Shown: one piece after another, positions 9,521 to 18,846 of the stretch | Position numbering within the stretch: the stretch's first letter is position 1 | Layout: each line of letters starts with the position of its first letter | DNA from: Sphingomonas hengshuiensis | GTDB taxonomy: Bacteria; Pseudomonadota; Alphaproteobacteria; Sphingomonadales; Sphingomonadaceae | Length of the DNA: 64,000 bases | Assembly (NCBI RefSeq): GCF_000935025.1 | Contig: NZ_CP010836.1 | Location: 4,697,001 to 4,761,000 of the forward strand | Direction of reading: 5' to 3' | Position numbers and translations under genes: made by a program | Notes under the pieces: generated by a model | What the model was told of the DNA's origin: nothing | Database searches by the model: none | The model's input: the letters and a program-made list of their open reading frames with translations, nothing else

Positions 9521-11323
9521 TCAATACACCCGCTTCTTCGGCTTGATATACTCGATCTCGTCGGTGAGTGTATAGTCGTGCACCGGGCGATACTCGATCG
9601 CCGTGGTGCCGCTCTTGCCGCCCCAGCCGTCGAAGCTCGTCACGGTGTGCTTCATCCAGTTTGCGTCGTCGCGGTTGGGGAAGTCCTCGTGCATGTGCGC
9701 GCCGCGGCTTTCCTTGCGGTTTTCGGCGCTCCTGATCGTCACGACGGCCTGGCCGATCAGATTGTCGAGTTCGAGCGTCTCGATCAGGTCGGTGTTCCAG
9801 ATCAGCGAGCGATCGGTGACGCCGACATCCTGGAAACCGGCATAGATGCGGTCCATCTCGGTCACGCCTTCGCTCAGCAGCGCGCTGTCGCGGAACACGG
9901 CGCAGTGGCGCTGCATCGTCTTTTGCATCTCGGCGCGGATCTTCGCGGTCGGGGTGCCGCCGCTGGCGTGGCGGAAATGATCGAGGCGGGCGAGGGCATA
10001 GTCCTCCGAACCCGCCGGCAGCGCCTTGTGCGCGGTGCCGGGCTTGATCAGTTCCTTGAGGCGCAGGCCGGTCGCGCGGCCGAACACGACGAGATCGATC
10101 AGCGAGTTCGAGCCGAGGCGGTTGGCGCCGTGGACCGAAACGCAGGCCGCCTCGCCGACCGCGAACAGGCCGGGGACGATGCTGTCGGGGTCGCCATCCT
10201 TGTTGTGGACGACTTCGCCGTGATAATTGGTCGGCACGCCGCCCATATTATAATGGACGGTCGGGACCACCGGCAGCGGCTGGCGGGTCAGGTCGACGCC
10301 GGCGAAGATCTTGCCGGTTTCGGTGATGCCGGGTAGCCGCTCGTGCAGGATCTTCGGGTCGATATGGTTGAGGTGGAGGAAGATATGATCCTTCTCCTTG
10401 CCGACGCCGCGGCCCTCGCGGATTTCCATCGCCATCGAGCGCGCGACGACGTCGCGGCTGGCAAGGTCCTTCGCGCTGGGGGCATAGCGCTCCATGAAGC
10501 GCTCGCCCTCGCTGTTGGTCAGATAGCCGCCCTCACCGCGCGCACCCTCGGTGATCAGCACGCCCGCGCCATAGATGCCGGTCGGGTGGAACTGGACGAA
10601 CTCCATGTCCTGGAGCGCGATCCCTGCGCGCAGCGCCATGCCGTTGCCGTCGCCGGTGCAGGTGTGCGCCGAGGTCGCCGACTGGTAGACGCGCCCGCCG
10701 CCGCCGGTGGCGAGCACCACGGCATGGCTGCGGAAGCGGTGGATCGAGCCGTCTTCCATGCACAGGGCGATCACGCCCCGGCACTCGCCGTTCTCCATGA
10801 TCAGGTCGAGTGCGAAATATTCGACGTAGAAATCGGCGTCGTACTTCAGGCTCTGCTGGTACAGCGCGTGGAGCATCGCGTGGCCGGTGCGGTCCGCCGC
10901 GGCGCAGGTGCGCTGCACGGGGGGGCCTTCGCCCATATTCTGCATATGGCCGCCGAACGGGCGCTGGTAGATCGTGCCGTTCTCGTTGCGGCTGAAGGGC
11001 ACGCCGGCATGTTCGAGCTCGTACACCGCCTGCGGCGCTTCGCGGACCATATATTCGATCGCGTCCTGGTCGCCGAGCCAGTCCGATCCCTTGACGGTAT
11101 CGAACATGTGCCACGACCAGTGATCCGGCGTGTTGTTGCCCAGCGACGCGGCGATGCCGCCCTGTGCCGCCACGGTGTGGCTGCGCGTCGGGAACACCTT
11201 GGTGATGCACGCGGTCTTCAGACCCGCCTCGGCACAGCCCATCGTGGCGCGCAGGCCCGAGCCGCCGGCGCCGACGACGACGGCGTCATAGGTGTGATCG
11301 ATGATCTTATAGGCGGTCGGCAT
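9521..11323 (-). CDS. sdhA: succinate dehydrogenase flavoprotein subunit
   Basis: This 600-residue subunit oxidises succinate to fumarate with covalently bound FAD. The dinucleotide motif [14 protein letters not shown] starts near residue 13, and the flavin-linked histidine is H49 in [10 protein letters not shown]. The active-site region [17 protein letters not shown] and the C-terminal [14 protein letters not shown] are canonical. The ATG overlaps the sdhD stop by one base (TGATG). Length and domain order are normal. What is odd is the downstream context: instead of sdhB, an unrelated small gene and then an opposite-strand toxin-antitoxin block follow. Confidence 0.97.
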   Translation of the reverse strand: MPTAYKIIDHTYDAVVVGAGGSGLRATMGCAEAGLKTACITKVFPTRSHTVAAQGGIAASLGNNTPDHWSWHMFDTVKGSDWLGDQDAIEYMVREAPQAVYELEHAGVPFSRNENGTIYQRPFGGHMQNMGEGPPVQRTCAAADRTGHAMLHALYQQSLKYDADFYVEYFALDLIMENGECRGVIALCMEDGSIHRFRSHAVVLATGGGGRVYQSATSAHTCTGDGNGMALRAGIALQDMEFVQFHPTGIYGAGVLITEGARGEGGYLTNSEGERFMERYAPSAKDLASRDVVARSMAMEIREGRGVGKEKDHIFLHLNHIDPKILHERLPGITETGKIFAGVDLTRQPLPVVPTVHYNMGGVPTNYHGEVVHNKDGDPDSIVPGLFAVGEAACVSVHGANRLGSNSLIDLVVFGRATGLRLKELIKPGTAHKALPAGSEDYALARLDHFRHASGGTPTAKIRAEMQKTMQRHCAVFRDSALLSEGVTEMDRIYAGFQDVGVTDRSLIWNTDLIETLELDNLIGQAVVTIRSAENRKESRGAHMHEDFPNRDDANWMKHTVTSFDGWGGKSGTTAIEYRPVHDYTLTDEIEYIKPKKRVY

Positions 11324-11712
11324 CAGGCGACTACTCCGGCAGTAAATGCCACCTTGAGGATCGAAAAGACCGCCAGCGTGCCCGCGGCGATGGTGAAATA
11401 TTTCAGCAGGATGAGCAGGACGAAGCGCGTCTCGTCATGCTGGTAATCCTCGATCACCACGGTCAGCCCGTGGTGGAAGTGATAAAAGGTGCTGAACACC
11501 AGCAGGATCAGCGGCACCGCGACCAAAGGCTGCGCCATCCAGGCGGCGATCGTCGCATAATCATGCGCGGGCAGCATCGCGATCGAGGCGAGGAACCAGA
11601 CCATCAGGATCAGGTTCGACCCCGCGCTGATCTTGTGCTGCCACCAGCCCTCTGCGCCCTCATGTGCGGAGCCGAGGCCGCGGACGCGACCGATCGGGGT
11701 GCCGTTACCCAT
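11323..11712 (-). CDS. sdhD: succinate dehydrogenase membrane anchor subunit
   Basis: This 129-residue hydrophobic subunit anchors complex II and helps bind haem b and ubiquinone. Three membrane spans are visible (about residues 30-50, 60-82 and 100-125). The segment [19 protein letters not shown] contains the expected haem-ligand histidine and the DY pair at the quinone site. It overlaps sdhC by eight bases and sdhA by one base, so sdhCDA is a tightly coupled unit. Confidence 0.94.
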   Translation of the reverse strand: MGNGTPIGRVRGLGSAHEGAEGWWQHKISAGSNLILMVWFLASIAMLPAHDYATIAAWMAQPLVAVPLILLVFSTFYHFHHGLTVVIEDYQHDETRFVLLILLKYFTIAAGTLAVFSILKVAFTAGVVA

Positions 11713-12127
11713 TGCTCTTCTCCAGCAGATAGATCCAGAACGCCGCCGTTGCGATCACCGAAAAGGCGAAAGTGACATAGGCAGTGCGCTTGTTCCCGCC
11801 CAGTTCGAAGTTCGCGCCGGCATCGAGGAACAGATGCCGTACCCCCGAGGCCATGTGCTGGAAGAACGACAGCGTCAGCCCGATTCCGAACACATAGCCC
11901 GCGATGTTGAGCGCGCCAGACTTGAGCGTGAACAGGTCGAGGAATGCGGCATAGCCGACCGGGCCCGACGCCGCGGCGACCAGCCACCAGACGAACAGGA
12001 TCGTGCCGACCGTCGCCATCCCCGATCCGGTGACGCGGTGAACGATCGAGACCGTCATCGACGGTCCCCATTTCCAGATCGAGAGATGCGGCGACAGCGG
12101 GCGCGCTGCATTGCGGACGTTGGCCAA
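11705..12127 (-). CDS. sdhC: succinate dehydrogenase cytochrome b556 subunit
   Basis: This 140-residue membrane subunit shows the family signature SPHLSIWKW and IVHRVTGSGM, then three spans with the haem-ligand histidine in SFFQHMASGVRHL. The start is a TTG at 12127 preceded by AAAGGAA at good spacing; no ATG fits. It is first in sdhCDA. The 167 bases up to the divergent chemoreceptor gene should contain the operon promoter, which I cannot define reliably. Confidence 0.94.
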   Translation of the reverse strand: MANVRNAARPLSPHLSIWKWGPSMTVSIVHRVTGSGMATVGTILFVWWLVAAASGPVGYAAFLDLFTLKSGALNIAGYVFGIGLTLSFFQHMASGVRHLFLDAGANFELGGNKRTAYVTFAFSVIATAAFWIYLLEKSNG

Positions 12128-12294
12128 GGGCGTTCCTTTCGGGTCGACGCGGCTTCCTTAGCCCTGCGGCCAACGGATGCAAGTCGGATGCGTTGCGGAG
12201 GCCCGGTACATAACCCCGCCTTAACCAGTTCGGCGCAAAGCTTCGCGCATGACCGGCACGCCCATCGGCGGCCGCACAGGGGGAATGCGCGACC

Positions 12295-13656
12295 GTGGCA
12301 CCGACCAAAGATCTACCCGCGCCGGGGACGATGAGCGCGCGGATCGACATGCAGGCACGGCTTCGCGTCTTCGATTTCGACGGCCAGCTGGTGCGATCGA
12401 GCCGCGAGGCGTGGGAGGCGCTGGAGCCCGAAATTCACGCGGTTTCGGAGGCATATTGGCAGCAATGGCTGCGCTGTTTCGCCGATGAGCGCAACTGGCC
12501 GACCGGCGACACCGCCAAGATGATCGAACTGGGCGTGGTGTTCCTGCGCAATCGCTTCCTCGACACGCTGGGCCGCGCCTGGATCGAATCGATCGAGCGA
12601 TCGGTCGCCGCCGCCTATTCCGCCGACGTGCCGCCGATGGCGCTGCTGTCGATGATCAACGCGAGCGACCGCGCCGCGCTCGACGTGCTGTTCCGCCGGC
12701 TGGGGCATGCGGATGCCCGGGTCGTCGCGCTGATCGACACGCTGATGCGACTCTCCGCGCTCGAGACCGACGTGACGGTCGAAATCTACAACATGTATCG
12801 CGAGCATAGCGCGCAGGTGGCGCGGGACCGGCTCACGCTCGAATTCCGCGACTCGATCGGCAATACCGTCGAGCGGGCGTCGCGCGAAGGCGACCAGTTG
12901 CGCGTGCAGGCGGTGCATACCTCGGCATCGGCGCGCGGCATGCTGGGCAAGGCGAGCGAAGTCGCGGCGGCGGCGGAGCAATCGGCGGTGGCGATGCGCG
13001 AGGCGGCGCAGACCGCGGCGGGGCTGATCCGCGCGATCGAGGATGCGCGTACCGAAGTCGAGGCGGCGGCGGAAATCGCGACGCGCGCATCGGGGCAGGC
13101 GGGGGCGGCGGTCGGCATGTCCGAAATGCTGTCGGAGCATGCCAAGTCGATCGAATCGATCCTGGGCCTGATCCGCGACATTGCCGGGCAGACCAATTTG
13201 CTGGCGCTCAACGCGACGATCGAAGCGGCGCGGGCGGGGGATGCCGGCCGCGGATTCGCAGTGGTGGCGCAGGAAGTGAAGAGCCTCGCCAACCAGACCG
13301 CGCGCGCGACCGACGATATCGCCGCCAAGATTGCGGCGATCCAGTCGGCGACGCGCAGCACGGTCGAGACCAATGCATCGATCCGCGCGACTGTCTCTGA
13401 GGTTCAGGAAAGCGCGAACCGCATCCGCGGCGCGATGGAAGTGCAGGCGCAGACGGTGACCGCGATCACCGCCGCGGTCGACGAGACCGCGCTGGCGGCG
13501 GATTCGATGTCGGCGACGATCGGCGCGATCCGCGAGGATACCGAGGCCGTAGCCTCCGAAATCGACCGAGTCGGCCAGGGCTTTGCCGCGCTCGATATCC
13601 AATTGGGCGCGCTGAAGGGCAGCGCCGGTGAGTTCGTGGCGAAAGTCGCGGCGTAG
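12295..13656 (+). CDS. soluble methyl-accepting chemotaxis protein, globin-sensor-like N domain (1)
   Basis: This protein of up to 453 residues has no membrane span. Residues about 40-180 form a helical sensor region resembling globin-coupled sensors. Residues about 210-420 form the coiled-coil signalling domain with the conserved tip [20 protein letters not shown] and [17 protein letters not shown]. In the sensor, the place where these globins carry the proximal histidine appears to read [10 protein letters not shown], with Tyr instead of His, so haem binding is doubtful. Start choice is uncertain: GTG at 12295 (used here) or ATG at 12331. The next gene, 9 bases on, is a paralogue with an almost identical signalling half. 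No che genes are in the window. Confidence 0.88.
   Translation: MAPTKDLPAPGTMSARIDMQARLRVFDFDGQLVRSSREAWEALEPEIHAVSEAYWQQWLRCFADERNWPTGDTAKMIELGVVFLRNRFLDTLGRAWIESIERSVAAAYSADVPPMALLSMINASDRAALDVLFRRLGHADARVVALIDTLMRLSALETDVTVEIYNMYREHSAQVARDRLTLEFRDSIGNTVERASREGDQLRVQAVHTSASARGMLGKASEVAAAAEQSAVAMREAAQTAAGLIRAIEDARTEVEAAAEIATRASGQAGAAVGMSEMLSEHAKSIESILGLIRDIAGQTNLLALNATIEAARAGDAGRGFAVVAQEVKSLANQTARATDDIAAKIAAIQSATRSTVETNASIRATVSEVQESANRIRGAMEVQAQTVTAITAAVDETALAADSMSATIGAIREDTEAVASEIDRVGQGFAALDIQLGALKGSAGEFVAKVAA
12919..13540 (+). repeat. direct repeat copy 1, chemoreceptor signalling domain
   Basis: This 622-base segment recurs at 14284-14905 with a constant offset of 1365 bases, no gaps and only a few substitutions, many of them silent. 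It encodes the signalling coiled coil of the first chemoreceptor. Identity collapses on both sides of the repeat. Confidence 0.93.
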
Positions 13657-13665
13657 GAACATGAC

Positions 13666-15021
13666 ATGATCAGCGCGCGGACACCCGGACAATGGAGCGG
13701 CGACACCCGCTCGCTCGACGCGCATCGCCGCGACTATGACTGGGACGGCGCGCTGTTGCCGGGATGCGCGGAGATCAGTGCGCTGCTGGCGGGGCGGCAC
13801 GAGGCAATCGCCCGCGCGCTCGCCGCCCATTTCGCCGCCGCGGACGCCAGCGGTCCGCTGCGCGACCGGCTGCACAGCGAAGAGTATGTCCAGGCCAGCG
13901 CACTCTATACCCAGGTCAAATTTGCCGAGCCGTTCAGCGAGCGCTGGGCATCGATGGTCTGCGCCTTTGCCGCGCGCAGCCACAATGCCGGAGTCGCATT
14001 GCCCGTAGTGATCGCGGCGCTGACCTTTGGGCATAGCGAGACGATCCGGGTGCTGGGCGAGCAATTGGCCGACCAGCCCCAGCGGCTCGCGCGGCTGAGC
14101 GACGTGGTCCAGCGGCTGGCGATGGCCGAAGTCGACCTGATGACCGGGCATCTGGGCGCGCGCGATGCGGCGGAGGCGGTGGCCGAGCGGAACGAGCGCG
14201 CGGTGCGCTTTCGCGCGAGCATCGCCGAATCGATCGAAGGCGCGACCGGGCTGGGCAACCGCATCCGCGTCCAGGCGGAATGTGCGTCGGCATCGGCGCG
14301 CGGCATGCTGGGCAAGACGAGCGAAGTCGCGGCGGCGGCCGAGCAATCGGCGGTGGCGATGCGCGAGGCGGCGCACACTGCGGCGGGGCTGATCCGCGCG
14401 ATCGAGGATGCACGCACCGAAGTCGAGGCGGCGGCGGAAATCGCGACGCGCGCATCGGGGCAGGCGGGGGCGGCGGTCGGCATGTCCGAAATGCTGTCGG
14501 AGCATGCCAAGTCGATCGAATCGATCCTGGGCCTGATCCGCGACATTGCCGGGCAGACCAATTTGCTCGCGCTCAACGCGACGATCGAGGCGGCGCGGGC
14601 GGGGGATGCCGGGCGCGGATTCGCAGTGGTGGCGCAGGAAGTGAAGAGCCTCGCCAACCAGACCGCGCGCGCGACCGACGACATCGCCGCCAAGATCGCG
14701 GCGATCCAGTCGGCGACGCGCAGCACGGTCGAGACCAATGCATCGATCCGCGCGACTGTCTCTGAGGTTCAGGAAAGCGCGAACCGCATCCGCGGCGCGA
14801 TGGAAGTGCAGGCGCAGACGGTGACGGCGATCACCGCCGCGGTCGACGAGACCGCGCTGGCGGCGGATTCGATGTCGGCGACGATCGGCGCGATCCGCGA
14901 GGATAGCAAGAACGTCACGAGCGAGATCGACACGCTCCAGCGCGACGTCACCGAAGTCGACGACCGGCTGCTCCAGCTGCGCGGCGCTGCCGAGAGCTTC
15001 TCCAACGCCGTCGCCGCCTGA
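13666..15021 (+). CDS. soluble methyl-accepting chemotaxis protein, globin-sensor-like N domain (2)
   Basis: This 451-residue soluble chemoreceptor has the same layout as its upstream neighbour. The N-terminal helical region (about residues 20-170) contains [18 protein letters not shown], which fits the proximal-histidine segment (H...GV) of globin-coupled sensors better than the paralogue does, so it may bind haem and sense oxygen or redox state; this is inference. The signalling domain (about 210-415) is nearly identical to copy 1. The C-terminal tails differ. The ATG at 13666 follows AGGAA and lies 9 bases after the upstream stop. No C-terminal NWETF-type pentapeptide is present. Confidence 0.88.
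   Translation: MISARTPGQWSGDTRSLDAHRRDYDWDGALLPGCAEISALLAGRHEAIARALAAHFAAADASGPLRDRLHSEEYVQASALYTQVKFAEPFSERWASMVCAFAARSHNAGVALPVVIAALTFGHSETIRVLGEQLADQPQRLARLSDVVQRLAMAEVDLMTGHLGARDAAEAVAERNERAVRFRASIAESIEGATGLGNRIRVQAECASASARGMLGKTSEVAAAAEQSAVAMREAAHTAAGLIRAIEDARTEVEAAAEIATRASGQAGAAVGMSEMLSEHAKSIESILGLIRDIAGQTNLLALNATIEAARAGDAGRGFAVVAQEVKSLANQTARATDDIAAKIAAIQSATRSTVETNASIRATVSEVQESANRIRGAMEVQAQTVTAITAAVDETALAADSMSATIGAIREDSKNVTSEIDTLQRDVTEVDDRLLQLRGAAESFSNAVAA
14284..14905 (+). repeat. direct repeat copy 2, chemoreceptor signalling domain
   Basis: Second copy of the 622-base block also found at 12919-13540. It ends abruptly at the shared GCGAGGATA, after which the two genes diverge completely. 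The lack of indels suggests recent duplication or gene conversion. Confidence 0.93.
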
Positions 15022-15059
15022 TCCTTCCTCTGCCCGCTGCTAGCGGCTAAGGGCAGGTG

Positions 15060-15761
15060 ATGACACATATTCTCGTTACCGGCAGCAGCCGGGGCATCGG
15101 CGCGGCCATCGCGCAAAGGCTGGGGGCCGAGCATGGCGTCCGGCTGGTCGGGCATGGCACTGCCAGCGGCATCGCCGCCGATTTCAGCGATTCCGCAGCG
15201 CCGCAGGATCTGTGGGCGCGCGCGCTGGAGGCGCTCGACGGGCGCGTGGACGTGCTGATCAACAATGCCGGCATTTTCGACGCCGCGCCGATCGAGATGG
15301 AGCATGACGATTGGGTCGCGGCATGGGAGCGGACGATGCGCATCAACCTGACCGCCGCCGCCGAGCTGAGCCGGCTGGCGATCCGCCACTGGCAGGGCGA
15401 GGGACGCGGGGGCCGCATCGTCAACATTGCCAGCCGCGCAGCCTATCGCGGCGACAGCCCGGCGCATTGGCATTATGCCGCGTCAAAGGCGGGAATGGTG
15501 GCGATGACCAAGAGCATCGCGCGCGGCTATGCGGCGCAGGGCATATTGGCCTTCGCGATCTGCCCCGGCTTCACGATGACGGGCATGGCCGAGGAGTATC
15601 TGGCGAGTCGGGGCGGCGACAAGCTGCTCGCCGACATCCCGCTGGGCCGCGTCGCCGAGCCGGACGAGATTGCGACGCTCGCGCGGTTCTGCGCGCTGGA
15701 GGCGCCTGCTTCGATGACCGGCGCGGTTCTCGATGCCAATGGCGCGAGCTATGTCCGCTGA
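15060..15761 (+). CDS. short-chain dehydrogenase/reductase, FabG-like
   Basis: This 233-residue NAD(P)-dependent oxidoreductase has TGSSRGIGAAIA for cofactor binding, NNAG after strand 4, and the catalytic YAASK (Tyr and Lys) preceded by a serine in IVNIASRAAY. It resembles 3-oxoacyl-ACP reductases, but substrate is unknown and it is not next to fatty-acid genes. ATG at 15060 (AGGGCAGG upstream) is preferred to the adjacent GTG at 15057. Its TGA overlaps the prmA ATG by one base, so it is likely expressed with prmA and the lipase-like gene. Confidence 0.9.
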   Translation: MTHILVTGSSRGIGAAIAQRLGAEHGVRLVGHGTASGIAADFSDSAAPQDLWARALEALDGRVDVLINNAGIFDAAPIEMEHDDWVAAWERTMRINLTAAAELSRLAIRHWQGEGRGGRIVNIASRAAYRGDSPAHWHYAASKAGMVAMTKSIARGYAAQGILAFAICPGFTMTGMAEEYLASRGGDKLLADIPLGRVAEPDEIATLARFCALEAPASMTGAVLDANGASYVR

Positions 15762-16735
15762 TGGCTAGCTGGAAACTCACCCTCCCCTGCACCCGCGCAG
15801 AGGCCGAGGCGATCGATTTCGAGACTCCGGCGCTGGCGGAGATCAATCCTCCGCCCGTGCTGATGACCAGCGAGCGCGTCGAGGACGATCCCGATAGCTG
15901 GCAGCTGGAGGCCTATTTCGAGGGCAAGCCCAACAGCGCGGCGCTGGCCGCGGTCGCCGCGCTGGTGCCGAGTGCGGCGGGGACGCGGCTCGTGGCGAAG
16001 CGGATCGCCGAGCAGGATTGGGTGACGCTGAGCCAGGCGGGGATCGAGCCGGTCCATGCCGGGCGCTTCTATGTCCATACCGAGACCAACAAGGGCGTCG
16101 TGCCCGCCGGCGCCAAGCCGTTCCGCATCGATGCGGGGATCGCATTCGGCACTGGCACGCATGAGACGACGTCGGGATGCCTGATCGCATTGGGCGAGCA
16201 TCGCGCGCGCGGCGCGAACGTGCGCAACCTGCTCGATCTGGGGACCGGCACCGGGCTGCTCGCCTTTGCCGCGATGCATTTGTGGCCGCGCGCCTATGCG
16301 ACCGCGTCGGACATCGATCCGCGATCGATCGAGGTGACTGCGGAGAATGCCGCGATCAACGGCGTCGCGCTGGGCGAGGGGGCGGGACAGCTTGCGCTGG
16401 CGGCGGCGGCGGGGCTCGAGCATCCGCTGCTGATCGGGCGCGCGCCCTATGACCTGATCATCGCCAATATCCTCGCCGGGCCGCTGGTCGAGCTGGCGCC
16501 CACGGTGGCGATGGCGCTGGCCGAGGGCGGGACGTTGCTCGTCGCCGGGTTGCTGGAGGGACAGGCGGATATCGTCGCGCAGGCCTATCGCCGGCAGGGG
16601 CTGCGGCTCGCCGGGCGGATCGATCGCGGGCATTGGCCGACGCTGCGGCTGGTCAAAAGGCGGCGGCATGGAGCGGATCGCGTCACGCGGCGGAGCCGTG
16701 GGCGCGGCGAGGCGCCGGGGTTCGGAAGCTGGTGA
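15761..16735 (+). CDS. prmA: ribosomal protein L11 methyltransferase
   Basis: The 324-residue product is a SAM-dependent methyltransferase that trimethylates ribosomal protein L11 residues in the PrmA family. The N-terminal substrate-recognition domain (about residues 1-110) is followed by FRIDAGIAFGTGTHETT, the SAM motif LLDLGTGTGLLAF, DIDPRSIEVTAENA and IIANILAGPL. The C terminus carries about 25 extra basic residues compared with the usual end. Start ATG overlaps the upstream stop by one base and the TGA overlaps the GTG of the following gene. Confidence 0.93.
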   Translation: MASWKLTLPCTRAEAEAIDFETPALAEINPPPVLMTSERVEDDPDSWQLEAYFEGKPNSAALAAVAALVPSAAGTRLVAKRIAEQDWVTLSQAGIEPVHAGRFYVHTETNKGVVPAGAKPFRIDAGIAFGTGTHETTSGCLIALGEHRARGANVRNLLDLGTGTGLLAFAAMHLWPRAYATASDIDPRSIEVTAENAAINGVALGEGAGQLALAAAAGLEHPLLIGRAPYDLIIANILAGPLVELAPTVAMALAEGGTLLVAGLLEGQADIVAQAYRRQGLRLAGRIDRGHWPTLRLVKRRRHGADRVTRRSRGRGEAPGFGSW

Positions 16736-17481
16736 AGCTGCCGGTCCCGGCCAGCGCGGATGTGCCGCCGCCGGGGTTGGCGATGCTGGCCGAATGGCCG
16801 CGTGCGGCCTGGGGGCTGGCGCGGCTGGCGGGCGCGTGGCGCGGGTTGCAGGATGTTCCGCGCGGCGACGGGCGCCCGGTGATGGTGCTGCCGGGGCTGT
16901 TCAACAGCGACCGGTCGAATGTGGTGATGCGGCGCTATCTCGACGGGCTCGGCTATCGCAGCCAGGGCTGGGGGCTCGGGCGCAATCTGGGCGCGCGGAC
17001 GATCGGCGGCGACGGCGCGCGGCTGATGGACCGGATCGCCGAGGTCCATGCCGACGCGGGCGAGCCCGTGACGCTGATCGGCGTGTCGCTGGGCGGGATC
17101 ATGGCGCGGATCGCGGCGCATCGGCATCCCGACAAGGTGCGGCAGGTGATCACGGTCAGTTCGCCCTTTGCGGGATCGCCGACCGCGACGAATGTGTGGC
17201 GCCCGTTCGAGTGGCTGAGCGGCGAGCGGATCACCGATGCGGCGGTGGCGGAGCGGCTGGCCGAGGCGGTGGCGCCGCTGCCGGTGCCGTCGGCGGCGAT
17301 CTGGAGCCGCAGCGACGGGCTGGTCAACGGGCTGATCTGCCGCGAGGGCGAAGGGGCTGCGTGCCGCGCCGTCGAGGTCCGCAGCAGCCATTTGTTCGTG
17401 CAGATGAAGCCCGAAGTGCTGCGCGCGATCGCGCAGCTATTGGCGGATCAGCGCGGGTCCGACGCGCGAGCGCCGTCATAG
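16732..17481 (+). CDS. alpha/beta hydrolase, lipase-like
   Basis: The 249-residue protein has PVMVLPGLFNSDRSN, an oxyanion-loop-like start, and the nucleophile elbow TLIGVSLGGIMAR. A late SSHLFVQ supplies a plausible catalytic histidine. It resembles triacylglycerol-lipase/PGAP1-type esterases, without a signal peptide. Translation probably starts at the GTG at 16732 that overlaps the prmA stop (GTGA); an open extension upstream lies inside prmA. The last 34 bases overlap the convergent lipoprotein gene. Substrate unknown. Confidence 0.85.
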   Translation: MKLPVPASADVPPPGLAMLAEWPRAAWGLARLAGAWRGLQDVPRGDGRPVMVLPGLFNSDRSNVVMRRYLDGLGYRSQGWGLGRNLGARTIGGDGARLMDRIAEVHADAGEPVTLIGVSLGGIMARIAAHRHPDKVRQVITVSSPFAGSPTATNVWRPFEWLSGERITDAAVAERLAEAVAPLPVPSAAIWSRSDGLVNGLICREGEGAACRAVEVRSSHLFVQMKPEVLRAIAQLLADQRGSDARAPS

Positions 17482-17732
17482 GCGCAATTCTCGCCGCCGC
17501 GCTTCTCGCATTCCTTCTGCTGCTTGCGACGTTCCTTGCCCTCGCGCGCTTCCTGCTTGCGCATCTTGCGACCGTAATTGCGGTCGGACTCGTCCTGGCT
17601 GGTCGTCGCCCAGTCGGCGGCCTGTGCGCCGGCGCGGACCGGCAGCGTGGCGACATCGACCACGGTCTTTGCGATGCAGCCGCCGGCGAGCAGCGGCAGC
17701 GCGACGATCATCGGAAACAGGAATTTGCGCAT
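17448..17732 (-). CDS. small lipoprotein
   Basis: The 94-residue product has a type II signal peptide with lipobox LAGGC (Cys19), so it should be a lipid-anchored periplasmic or outer-membrane protein. The mature C-terminal half is highly charged (RKMRKQEAREGKERRKQQKE), with two later cysteines. No function is recognisable. Its ATG overlaps the stop of the glycerophosphodiesterase gene by one base, so the two are probably cotranscribed. Confidence 0.82.
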   Translation of the reverse strand: MRKFLFPMIVALPLLAGGCIAKTVVDVATLPVRAGAQAADWATTSQDESDRNYGRKMRKQEAREGKERRKQQKECEKRGGENCAYDGARASDPR

Positions 17733-18811
17733 CAGTCTTTCCCTCGCTCCGCAGCCGCGGCCAATGCCGATGCGCGCGCTGAGGCGCCTTTATACGGGTA
17801 ATCGGTGAAGAAACCATCGACGCCATAGCCGATGAAGGCGCGAATCTCGTCCTCGATCCGGCCATGCGTGGCGGGCGTGCCGGGGACGCGATAGTCGGGG
17901 GAGAGGAAGATATTCTCGGCGCGGAAGGTCCAGGGATGGACCTTGAGCCCCGCGGCATGCGCATCGGCGATCAGCGCCGTCGGCTTCGCACCCGGAATGG
18001 CGGGCAGGATCATCGCCTTGTCGGGGCCGATGCCATAGGCATAAGCGGCGACCGCGCGCAGTCCGGCGGGAGTCGCCATCGCGGCATAGCTGGACGCGGC
18101 ATGATCGGCGGGGGCGCCGGTCGCGGCCATCAGCTGGATCAGCCGGACGCTGGTCATCGCCTTGAGCCGCTTGAGATTATCGACTTCGAACGACTGGATG
18201 AACACCGGCGCATCGGCACGGTCCCATCCCGCCGCCTTGAGCGCAGCGACCAGCCGCGCGTCGGTGGGCAGCCCGATCGACGCGAAATAGCTCGGATGCT
18301 TGGTTTCGGGATAGATGCCGATCATCCGCCCGTTCGCCGCCGAGGCGCGCTTGGCGAGCGCGATGATCTCGTCGAAGGTCGGGATGTCGGCCTGGCCGTC
18401 GAACGCGGCATTGCCGGGGCGAAGCTGGGGCAGGCGCTCCTTCGCGCGCAGCGTCTTGAGCTCGGCGAGCGTGAAATCCTCGGTGAACCAGCCGGTCATC
18501 GTCTCGCCGTCGATCGTCTTGGTCGCCTTGCGCGCCGCGAATTCGGGGTGGGTGGCGACGTCGGTCGTGTCCGCGATGTTGTTTTCGTGGCGGGCGACGA
18601 GGACGCCGTCCTTGGTCGGGACCAGATCGGGTTCGATATAGTCGGCGCCCTGGTCGATCGCGCGTTGGTAGGACAGCATCGTGTGTTCGGGCCGCTCGCC
18701 GCTGGCGCCGCGATGCGCGATGATCAGGACCGGGTGGGGCATGGCGCGATCCTGCCCCGCGGCCATGCCGGGCGCCAGCAACAATATGGCAATCAGGAAC
18801 AATCTCGTCAT
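17732..18811 (-). CDS. glpQ: periplasmic glycerophosphodiester phosphodiesterase
   Basis: This 359-residue enzyme hydrolyses glycerophosphodiesters to glycerol 3-phosphate and an alcohol. A signal peptide (MTRLFLIAILLLAPGMAAG) places it in the periplasm. GDPD motifs are IIAHRGASGERPEHT, then DYIEPDLVPTKDG with the metal ligands Glu and Asp, and the following VARHEN histidine. Its length suits GlpQ. ATG at 18811 is preceded by GAGGG; an upstream ATG at 18823 lacks such a site. Its product could feed glpK/glpD-linked glycerol 3-phosphate metabolism encoded at 52.6-55.7 kb, though those genes are far away. GlpQ versus UgpQ naming rests on the signal peptide. Confidence 0.9.
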   Translation of the reverse strand: MTRLFLIAILLLAPGMAAGQDRAMPHPVLIIAHRGASGERPEHTMLSYQRAIDQGADYIEPDLVPTKDGVLVARHENNIADTTDVATHPEFAARKATKTIDGETMTGWFTEDFTLAELKTLRAKERLPQLRPGNAAFDGQADIPTFDEIIALAKRASAANGRMIGIYPETKHPSYFASIGLPTDARLVAALKAAGWDRADAPVFIQSFEVDNLKRLKAMTSVRLIQLMAATGAPADHAASSYAAMATPAGLRAVAAYAYGIGPDKAMILPAIPGAKPTALIADAHAAGLKVHPWTFRAENIFLSPDYRVPGTPATHGRIEDEIRAFIGYGVDGFFTDYPYKGASARASALAAAAERGKD

Positions 18812-18846
18812 CGGGCCCTCCACCCGCTAGGCGCTACGCGGCGGAT

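Noticed and set aside
12128..12294. Second Fur-box-like site upstream of sdhC
   Set aside because: GCAAGTCGGATGCGTTGCG has only scattered matches to the box and no symmetrical spacing.
12313..14505. 730-codon open frame on the minus strand with an internal repeat
   Set aside because: It is the antisense of the two chemoreceptors; its repeat is the shared signalling domain read backwards.
15022..15059. Possible terminator between the chemoreceptor and the fabG-like gene
   Set aside because: The 38-base gap has only a weak CTGC/GCAG-type pairing and no T-tract.
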